A stretch of 64,000 nucleotides of DNA, taken from assembly GCA_023390775.1 (NCBI GenBank), contig JAEWCF010000041.1, positions 1 to 64,000 on the forward strand, in the 5' to 3' direction. This document shows, piece after piece, positions 53,601-59,029 of this stretch; positions within the stretch are counted from its first letter, which is position 1, and the number at the start of each line of letters is the position of its first letter. Below the pieces are notes generated by a model. That model was not told the origin of the DNA, did not search any database, and saw only the letters and a list, made by a program, of their open reading frames with translations. Source of the DNA: Bacteroidota bacterium. GTDB lineage: Bacteria; Bacteroidota; Bacteroidia; Flavobacteriales; Flavobacteriaceae. The position numbers were made by a program, and so were the translations under genes.

Positions 53601-54791
53601 ATGAATTTTTCCAAAGCCTTATTACAGATATTTTGCGCAGCCGTTTTCCTGGCCTCATGTTCCGATGGGCCCGATAAAACGGATAAGTCCGAAAGGGACC
53701 CTGACGACACGATCGTGCGCATGGAGCCGTACCGGATCGCCAAACCGAAGTTATCGGCCGGATATGTAAACCGTCAGCGCACGGCCATCGACGCGTTTGT
53801 CAAAAAAAATTGGCGAAGCGACAAGGAGAGCCTGAGCTTTCTCGTGGCGCAGAACGGCCAGATCCTTTATGAAAAGTACCAGGGCGACGCCGACAAGATC
53901 GAAGGTACGAAGATCGGGGCTGACACTCCGCTCCACATTGCATCGGTGAGCAAGGTCCTGACGGCAACCGCCATTTTGGAATACGTCGATGCGGGCCGGA
54001 TCGAACTCGACCAAAAGGTAAACACCATCCTGACGGGCTTTCCCTATCCCGAAGTCACCGTAAAGCACCTGCTCAACCACCGAAGCGGCCTGCAGAATTA
54101 CGCCTACTACTTTGACCAACCCGGCAAATGGGACAAGAAAAAGCCCCTGACCAACAAGGACATACTGGAACGATATATCAGTGACGATGTGCCTCTTGCC
54201 TTTTTGACCGACAAGCGATTCACCTACTGCAATACCAATTATGCGATGCTGGCGCTGATCATCGAAAAACTCTCGGGCAAATCGTATCCCGAAGCGATGA
54301 AGCAGATGATCTTCGATCCGCTTGGGATGACCAACACCTTTGTTTTCGAGATTGAGAAGCACCGCGAAACGGCGGTTCCCTCCTATTTTGCACACGGTGT
54401 CGAGATCGCACTGGATTACCTCGATGCTGTTTACGGCGACAAGAACATCTACTCCACGCCCCGCGACCTTTTGAAATTTGACGAGGCGCGCTACAACCCC
54501 AATTTCCTTTCGCCCAAACTGATGAAGCAGGTTTATGTGGGCTACAGCTTTGAGAACAAGGGCGAGAAAAATTACGGCCTCGGGATCCGGATGATCGATT
54601 GGGTGACCGGACAACATTTTTACTTCCATAACGGATGGTGGCATGGAAACACGTCGGCGTATGTGAACCTCAAGAAAGAAAAGGTGATGATCATCGCGCT
54701 GAGCAACCGCTACAGCACCAAGCCTTACCGGGTGAGGTTTTTGTCCAAGTTGTTTGGGGATTATCCGTTTAAGGAAGATGACGCGGAATAG
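53601..54791 (+). CDS. Serine hydrolase lipoprotein, beta-lactamase class C-like
   Basis: A 396-residue exported hydrolase of the class C beta-lactamase/DD-peptidase fold. The signal ends at lipobox LASC (Cys20). Catalytic SxxK is SVSK at 115-118, the Tyr-x-Asn motif is YCN at 209-211, and the third motif appears as HNGWWHGNT (about 344-352), with His-Asn-Gly in the place of Lys-Thr-Gly, as in many esterases of this group. It is more likely an esterase or peptidase than a resistance enzyme. The ATG is preceded by a -7 element. Confidence 0.9.
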   Translation: MNFSKALLQIFCAAVFLASCSDGPDKTDKSERDPDDTIVRMEPYRIAKPKLSAGYVNRQRTAIDAFVKKNWRSDKESLSFLVAQNGQILYEKYQGDADKIEGTKIGADTPLHIASVSKVLTATAILEYVDAGRIELDQKVNTILTGFPYPEVTVKHLLNHRSGLQNYAYYFDQPGKWDKKKPLTNKDILERYISDDVPLAFLTDKRFTYCNTNYAMLALIIEKLSGKSYPEAMKQMIFDPLGMTNTFVFEIEKHRETAVPSYFAHGVEIALDYLDAVYGDKNIYSTPRDLLKFDEARYNPNFLSPKLMKQVYVGYSFENKGEKNYGLGIRMIDWVTGQHFYFHNGWWHGNTSAYVNLKKEKVMIIALSNRYSTKPYRVRFLSKLFGDYPFKEDDAE

Positions 54792-54796
54792 TTCGG

Positions 54797-54932
54797 ATGC
54801 GCGTTAGGGATGGAAGCAGGCTACCGTGTAGCGCGGACAGCCCGGCCGGGCCGAGCGTTAAGAGGCAGTCCGGTGGACTGATTTAGAGAGGAGCCAGGAG
54901 CTGCGCTGGCCGGTGTGCAAGGCAACGCCCTA
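54797..54932. repeat. REP-like intergenic element B
   Basis: A 136-bp GC-rich block: GCGTTAGGGATGGAAGCAGG, then GTAGCGCGGACAGCCCGG, hairpins CAGTCCGGTGGACTG and GCCAGGAGCTGCGCTGGC, ending near GGCAACGCCC. The first half is related to element A at 31728-31805. It recalls a block I associate with Flavobacterium spacers. No gene. Confidence 0.7.
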
Positions 54933-54935
54933 CTG

Positions 54936-54975
54936 AAAAATTTGAAAATTTGAAGATTTGCAAATTTGAAAATGG
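54936..54975. repeat. Word repeats of the AATTTGAAAATTTG family
   Basis: AAATTTGAAAATTTGAAG with further AATTTG copies. The family recurs at 55701-55735. Confidence 0.8.
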
Positions 54976-54989
54976 CCAGCCGACTGGCA

Positions 54990-55020
54990 TTGACTTGGAA
55001 CGATAATTGCCCTATCTTTG
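54990..55020 (+). promoter_or_regulatory. Promoter of ssrA (tmRNA)
   Basis: TTG (54990-54992) and TATCTTTG (55013-55020) are 20 bp apart, an exact consensus. Transcription should start near 55025, giving a precursor with about 38 extra 5' bases (an AT-rich ATTATTAATT tract) before the mature 5' end at 55063. Confidence 0.75.
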
Positions 55021-55062
55021 TCCTCAATTATTAATTATTCATTATTAATTATTAATTGTTCT

Positions 55063-55457
55063 GGGGTCGACCGGTTTTGACAGCGGGTCGAATTGAAAAG
55101 TAAGCACGCCGGGCAAGGTAACGATATCCCGTAAAACTGTTGTTGCGACTCTATAAACGGCGAAAATAACTACGCTCTTGCTGCTTAATCTGAATCATAG
55201 TAAGATTAGCCTCGCTCCTACAAGGTAGGAGGGCAGGATTCTCCTTGAAAGCCCTGGTCTGTGGCGTTCTTTAAAGGGGAACCGTAAAAATAGACCTACG
55301 GAGGGTGAAGCTTTGGCGCCCTTCGGACACTTAAGAAGCTAAGCGCGTTGTGGCCGCCTTTGGCCAAGCACCGCGACGAAAACCCAATCAGAGGATAAGC
55401 GTGTAGAAAGCTTTTTGATTGCCTGTTTGGACGGGAGTTCGACTCTCCCCGACTCCA
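55063..55457 (+). ncRNA. ssrA: Transfer-messenger RNA (tmRNA)
   Basis: A 395-base tmRNA. The 5' end GGGGTCG pairs with CGACTCC at 55450-55456 to form the acceptor stem, and GGGAGTTCGACTCTCCC is the T-arm hairpin. The tag reading frame at 55160-55189 encodes GENNYALAA followed by TAA, preceded by the resume region. Pseudoknot-like stems such as CTACAAGGTAG and GTGGCCGCCTTTGGCCAAGC are visible. The terminal CCA is not encoded (the base after the discriminator A starts CAT), so it must be added by the CCA enzyme. It works with SmpB, encoded at 294-752. Confidence 0.96.
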
Positions 55458-55475
55458 CATCAAGCGCGGTTTCGC

Positions 55476-55542
55476 TGCGTTTTAGCAAATAAAAAATCCG
55501 CCAAGTTCACTTGAGCGGATTTTTTATTTGCTAAAATGCGCA
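55476..55542 (+). terminator. Very long hairpin after ssrA
   Basis: Arms of 26 and 28 bases (TGCGTTTTAGCAAATAAAAA at the left start, matching complement at 55515-55542 with one 2-base gap) close on a loop that itself contains CAAG-TTCA-CTTG. The whole 67-base palindrome ends in T-rich sequence on both strands and should terminate ssrA and anything arriving from the right. Confidence 0.8.
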
Positions 55543-55579
55543 GGTTGCGAAGCAACCGAAAAATTGCATTTGCAATTTT
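55543..55579. repeat. Two further perfect palindromes
   Basis: GGTTGC-GAA-GCAACC (55543-55557) and AAAATTGCA-TT-TGCAATTTT (55560-55579) follow the long hairpin directly. Role unknown. Confidence 0.75.
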
Positions 55580-55616
55580 GCGAGACCGGCGGAGATGACC
55601 GGAGGTACTCTCCTTG

Positions 55617-55735
55617 TTTAATGTACCAATTCTCTAATGGATAAATGTCCCAATGGGATTATAACGTTATTTGGTGGTAACCGCAGAATTAAGTGGATTT
55701 GAGAATTTGAAAATTAGGAAATTAGGAAATTTGAA
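55617..55735. repeat. Second copies of the AATGTACCAAT and AATTTGAAAATT word families
   Basis: AATGTACCAATTCTCTAATG with AAATGTCCCAATGGG (55617-55656) matches 38571-38734; GAGAATTTGAAAATTAGGAA with ATTAGGAAATTTGAA (55700-55735) matches 54936-54975. Confidence 0.75.
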
Positions 55736-55788
55736 CTAACCGGAGGTGAATTGGGGAGCAAGGCTGATTTCCATCCCGCTTTAGAATA

Positions 55789-56556
55789 TCATCCCGGACG
55801 GTCCAGCGCCAAAATTTCCTTTTTGTACTTCGCCGGCAGGATCAGGCCTTTTAAAAATGCGTCGGCTTTAATTACTCGGCTGAATTTGTAAAACGAAAGG
55901 ACCATTGGGAATGCCGAGCCGCGTTTGTGCCGAAGCAGGGTCGAAACCGCTTTCGGAACCACAAGCTTTTGCGATTCGACCATGATGGCAAAACGAATCG
56001 GGCCGAGGTGTTTGCGGTACTGCATAAAAAGGTCGTCGGTAAATTCGCTCCGATGCAGGTTTTCCAGCAGATGCGATTGCCGCATCACCTCATATGCGGC
56101 GAAGGTTTGCGGCAGGCCCGGAATCCCCATCCGCTCCCCGATCCGCAGGAAGACGCCAAAGGCTTCCTGCTTTTCGTCGGGTGTCAATTGGCGGTGCAGC
56201 AGTTCGTATGCCGAAATGGAATACCCCACCAGCATGAACAAAACGTCGCGATAGGCCCAGTCCGGGATCTGGGCACCGCGCCCCTTCTCCACCGCCGAGT
56301 GGATCGCCGCGATCGAGTCGATGGCACGCAGGGCGGTGGTTTCATCGGCAAAAACGATGGTCCGCGCATATCCGACGGTCGAGAACAGCCTTCCGAGCGG
56401 GTCGGCCGGCAATTTCCCGGTGAAGTACAGCCAGTCCACGGCCTTGTTCAGCGCAAATTCGGCGGCAGCCCCCGCAAAAATGAACAGGATGGTATCCCCG
56501 TTGCCCCAAATTTCACGCACGATGGAGCTCTCACGGACAAAATACTTAGGTTCCAT
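55789..56556 (-). CDS. MpaB/latex-clearing-like (DUF2236) oxygenase family protein
   Basis: A 255-residue protein of the DUF2236 family, whose characterised relatives are haem-dependent oxygenases. Features are SSIVREIWGNGDTILFIFAGA at the start (note the family's early Gly-Asp), TVGYARTIVFADETTALRAI, and WAYRDVLFMLVGYSISAYELL. No signal peptide is present. The substrate is unknown. It is the last gene of a three-gene minus-strand group with two small membrane proteins. Confidence 0.8.
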   Translation of the reverse strand: MEPKYFVRESSIVREIWGNGDTILFIFAGAAAEFALNKAVDWLYFTGKLPADPLGRLFSTVGYARTIVFADETTALRAIDSIAAIHSAVEKGRGAQIPDWAYRDVLFMLVGYSISAYELLHRQLTPDEKQEAFGVFLRIGERMGIPGLPQTFAAYEVMRQSHLLENLHRSEFTDDLFMQYRKHLGPIRFAIMVESQKLVVPKAVSTLLRHKRGSAFPMVLSFYKFSRVIKADAFLKGLILPAKYKKEILALDRPG

Positions 56557-56559
56557 GAT

Positions 56560-56829
56560 TTAAAAACCCACGATCTCGCCCAGGTCGCTGATCCCTATCG
56601 TAAACCAGATCAGGATGAATCCAAAAATGAATTTGAGGATCGAAGCGCCCACCGACCCCAACCTGGATTCAAGCCACGGTGATACGGGCGGAACATAAAC
56701 GAATGCAAACAGCACAAAGGCAATTCCCGGGACCGGATGGACATAGATCAAATTTCCGATTCCGATGCAAAGGAGCACGACTGCAAAAATGTAATTCGCC
56801 GCCGTGCCGATGGTGATTGAGCGCTCCAT
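56560..56829 (-). CDS. Small membrane protein of unknown function
   Basis: An 89-residue protein with three hydrophobic helices (YIFAVVLLCIGIGNLIYV, GIAFVLFAFVYV and ILKFIFGFILIWFTIGI). Its ATG overlaps the upstream stop by one base and it ends three bases before the MpaB-like gene. I do not recognise the family. Confidence 0.75.
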   Translation of the reverse strand: MERSITIGTAANYIFAVVLLCIGIGNLIYVHPVPGIAFVLFAFVYVPPVSPWLESRLGSVGASILKFIFGFILIWFTIGISDLGEIVGF

Positions 56830-57152
56830 CAGTTCCAGAGTGTTCCGACCAATCCCAAAACGCTTCCCATCCACAGCCCGACGATGTAAACCACGATGCA
56901 GGCAACGATGGACAAGCCTTTTTGCCAACCTCCCATCTGCCGGAAATGTTCCATCAGGTGGTAAAACAATCCGCCCATTGCGCCTGCGAATGCAATCACC
57001 AGCAGGGGCCGGACCATCCAGTATTTACCCCAGGCGGGATCGGGGTTGTCGACACCGCTGACAAAAAGCGCCATCAGGATCACGGCGGGGATGGCACCCA
57101 CGAGCATCCGTCTGGCCATCACAGGGTTGTAGATTGAAGTTTGTGTGTTCAT
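56829..57152 (-). CDS. Small membrane protein (often labelled KefB-like in flavobacteria)
   Basis: A 107-residue protein with three membrane helices: AIPAVILMALFVSGV, VIAFAGAMGGLFYHLMEHF and VACIVVYIVGLWMGSVLGLVG. Homologues carry the name 'potassium transporter KefB', but the protein is far too short for a transporter of that kind and the name should not be trusted. It is the first gene of the group ending in the MpaB-like gene. A palindromic motif shared with the regulator operon lies about 70 bases upstream. Confidence 0.72.
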   Translation of the reverse strand: MNTQTSIYNPVMARRMLVGAIPAVILMALFVSGVDNPDPAWGKYWMVRPLLVIAFAGAMGGLFYHLMEHFRQMGGWQKGLSIVACIVVYIVGLWMGSVLGLVGTLWN

Positions 57153-57185
57153 AGTATTTAAATTTAATGATTTACGTTGATAATT

Positions 57186-57208
57186 CTGATGACTGATGAC
57201 TGATAACC
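57186..57208. repeat. Short copy of the AGTCATCAGTC word family
   Basis: TGATGACTGATGACTGATAA is the complement of the words at 46491-46560. Confidence 0.65.
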
Positions 57209-57222
57209 AATGGCTTAAAAGT

Positions 57223-57239
57223 ACTTTTCAATACAAAGT
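57223..57239. promoter_or_regulatory. Candidate operator upstream of the 56829 group
   Basis: ACTTTT-CAATA-CAAAGT is an imperfect palindrome. Including flanks, GTACTTTTCAATACAAAGTA matches 16 of 20 bases of the motif at 58177-58193. Confidence 0.5.
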
Positions 57240-57255
57240 AAAAATCCAAAAAAAA

Positions 57256-57555
57256 TTACCGTTGCGCCCTGATGAGTTTTTCCAGTGCCGACAGATGCCC
57301 CTCGAAAGCCATCCGCCCCGCCGGCGTAATAATGAAACTGGTGTTCGGCTTTCGCCCGATAAATGATTTTCGCATTTCTATAAACTCTTCTTTTTCCAGG
57401 GCCTTCAGGTGGCTGGCCAGATTACCGTCGGTAACGTCGAGTAGCTCCTTCAGCGAATTGAAATCCATCGATTCATTGACAGCCAGTACCGACATGATGC
57501 CAAGCCTGACCCTGCTTTCAAATGTTTTCTGCAGCCCCTGTATTATCTTTTTCAC
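57256..57555 (-). CDS. Small winged-helix transcriptional regulator
   Basis: A 99-residue regulator that is a single winged-helix domain of the HTH_34/MarR-like type. MSVLAVNESMDFNSLKELLD and VTDGNLASHLKALEKEEFIE form the HTH, and RKSFIGRKPNTSFIITPAG the wing, with Thr-Pro-Ala-Gly common to this group. The start is GTG 57553-57555, overlapping the stop of the membrane gene upstream (GTGA), so the two are co-translated. It probably represses its own operon through the palindrome at 58177-58193. Confidence 0.85.
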   Translation of the reverse strand: MKKIIQGLQKTFESRVRLGIMSVLAVNESMDFNSLKELLDVTDGNLASHLKALEKEEFIEMRKSFIGRKPNTSFIITPAGRMAFEGHLSALEKLIRAQR

Positions 57556-58169
57556 TTTTCGTATCTCAGGTGCAGGTAAATTCCGTAAACAATGTGCAAA
57601 GCTCCAAACCCGATTCCCCAAATGACCAGGCTGTATTGCGGCTGGCAGACCGCCCAAAGGCCAAGAATCATTTCAATGATCCCCATGTACCGCATTTCGC
57701 TGAATGTAAAATTTCCCGCAACAAACATGGCGACGCCATAAAAAAGCAACGTTGCGGCGGGAATCAGGCCGGCAATCCCGAAAACGCCAAGCAAAATCGA
57801 TAACACACCGCCCACCGCCAGGGGAACCGCCATGCTGAAAATGAGCCTGCGCGCCGCAGCGTTCCAGACGGGTTGGTTTTGACTGCGGGCCTTTCTCCCG
57901 GAGAATAGTGCCACCATCGCAACCGACAATACCAAAGCGGTCAGGGCAATGATCATGATGGCAACGTCATCAGGCCGCGAAAAATCGGCCCGGACCAGCA
58001 ACCCGCTTCCCAAAGCGCTCGTCTGCCAAATCACCAGGATGCTTGCCAGAAGCCCAATAACACCGGCGACAATTCCCGACCAACCCGCAAGCGAGAGGAA
58101 TTTGGTGGACCTCTCCATCATGGACCTTATTTGCGTCAGGTCATTAAAATATTCGTGTTCCGATTTCAT
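57552..58169 (-). CDS. Membrane protein co-transcribed with the winged-helix regulator
   Basis: A 205-residue protein with a soluble N-terminus (EHEYFNDLTQIRSMMERSTK) and about six membrane helices in three pairs (LSLAGWSGIVAGVIGLLASI through IWGIGFGALHIVYGIYLHL). It resembles the uncharacterised membrane partners that often accompany such regulators in Bacteroidota. The ATG at 58167-58169 is used; the longer frame begins at TTG inside the operator. Role unknown. Confidence 0.78.
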   Translation of the reverse strand: MKSEHEYFNDLTQIRSMMERSTKFLSLAGWSGIVAGVIGLLASILVIWQTSALGSGLLVRADFSRPDDVAIMIIALTALVLSVAMVALFSGRKARSQNQPVWNAAARRLIFSMAVPLAVGGVLSILLGVFGIAGLIPAATLLFYGVAMFVAGNFTFSEMRYMGIIEMILGLWAVCQPQYSLVIWGIGFGALHIVYGIYLHLRYEK

Positions 58170-58176
58170 ACAATGT

Positions 58177-58193
58177 ACTTTGCGGTACAAAGT
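58177..58193. promoter_or_regulatory. Candidate operator overlapping the regulator operon promoter
   Basis: ACTTTG-CGGTA-CAAAGT is a perfect 6-bp inverted repeat with a 5-bp spacer. It overlaps TAACTTTG, a -7 element on the minus strand (58188-58195), so binding would block transcription of 58169-57256. Confidence 0.55.
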
Positions 58194-58241
58194 TAAAAAT
58201 TAAATGTTACGCCCGACAAGTAGCGTAAAAAAAATTAATGA

Positions 58242-58928
58242 TTAGTTGTCGCCCTGGGCGCGCCTGAGCCCGGGCTTGTCGGTCAATGTGATCTTTTTAC
58301 CCGAGAGGGAAATAAGCCCCTGCTTGTTCATCTCGCTCATCAGGCGGATGCAGGATTCGGTTGCGGTACCGATGATGCTCGCGATCTCCTCGCGGGACAA
58401 CTGGAGTTTAAGCGAGCCGTCGGGATTTGTCCCAAAGTTTTCCTCAAGGTACAACATGGTCGAAGCCAGGCGCTCCCGCACCGTTTTTTGCGCCATTCCC
58501 ACCATCAGGTCATCGGCATCCCGCAGGTCGCCGCAGATGGTGCGCATCACGTTCATGGAAAATTTGTTGTTGGTATTGAAGAAACCCAGGATCTCGCTTT
58601 TTGGAATGAAGCACACCTGCATGTCCTCGAGGGCGACGGCGGTCAGGTTTGCAGGTTCGTCACTGATCATGGAACGCTGCCCGAGGAGCTCGCCCTTCTT
58701 GACGAGCTTGACGATCTGGTCCTTTCCATTGGCGCTGAGTTTGGTCATCTTGCACACGCCGTCCTTGACGCAGAAAACGCCCTTGACATGCTCCCCTTCC
58801 TGGAAAATGGCGTCGCCTTTCCTGATGGTTATCGCCGTTTTGCACGTGGCCAGCTTGATCAATTCTTCCTTGCCGAGCGCCTTCAGCGAACTGAATTCGC
58901 GCACGATACACTGTTCACATTTACTCAT
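58242..58928 (-). CDS. Crp/Fnr-family regulator (Fnr-like)
   Basis: A 228-residue regulator. The N-terminus MSKCEQCIVREFSSLK has a CxxC pair, with Cys31 and others nearby that could ligate an iron-sulfur cluster as in FNR. The cyclic-nucleotide-fold core contains GDAIFQEGEHVKGVFCVKDG and GELLGQRSMIS. The HTH is LSREEIASIIGTATESCIRL, with the Glu-Ser-x-x-Arg of FNR/FixK recognition helices. It is divergent from the cbb3 oxidase assembly operon, a classic FNR/FixK target. The ATG at 58926-58928 is preferred to TTG six bases upstream. Confidence 0.88.
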   Translation of the reverse strand: MSKCEQCIVREFSSLKALGKEELIKLATCKTAITIRKGDAIFQEGEHVKGVFCVKDGVCKMTKLSANGKDQIVKLVKKGELLGQRSMISDEPANLTAVALEDMQVCFIPKSEILGFFNTNNKFSMNVMRTICGDLRDADDLMVGMAQKTVRERLASTMLYLEENFGTNPDGSLKLQLSREEIASIIGTATESCIRLMSEMNKQGLISLSGKKITLTDKPGLRRAQGDN

Positions 58929-58965
58929 ACCCAATTTGAAATCGGTGCAAAATTAAACCATTTCC

Positions 58966-58979
58966 ATGACAATTATCAT
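58966..58979. promoter_or_regulatory. Candidate FNR-type box between the regulator and ccoI
   Basis: ATGAC-AATT-ATCAT resembles TTGAT-N4-ATCAA, matching seven of ten defined bases. It is about 43 bases upstream of a probable ccoI start of transcription (a GAACTTTG -7-like box at 59002-59009), close to the class II activator position. Confidence 0.45.
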
Positions 58980-59029
58980 TTTTTAACGGTCTGTCCCTGT
59001 GGAACTTTGCCCCGGGTAAATGAGCAATT

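Larger units (their letters stand above)
55458..55788. other. 331-base gene-free spacer after ssrA
   Basis: Holds the long ssrA hairpin, two small palindromes and two tracts of word repeats (55617-55656 and 55701-55735). The piece 55580-55616 shows nothing recognisable. No credible gene on either strand. Confidence 0.8.

Noticed and set aside
53601..54791. Class C beta-lactamase as a resistance gene
   Set aside because: The fold is right but the third motif is His-Asn-Gly, a lipobox is present and no AmpR-type regulator is adjacent; a general serine hydrolase is the safer call.
54792..55788. Genomic island inserted at ssrA
   Set aside because: The tmRNA 3' end is a common integration site, but there is no integrase, no duplicated ssrA 3' end and flanking genes are ordinary.
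56829..57152. Potassium transporter KefB
   Set aside because: The name circulates for these homologues, but 107 residues with three helices cannot be a KefB antiporter.
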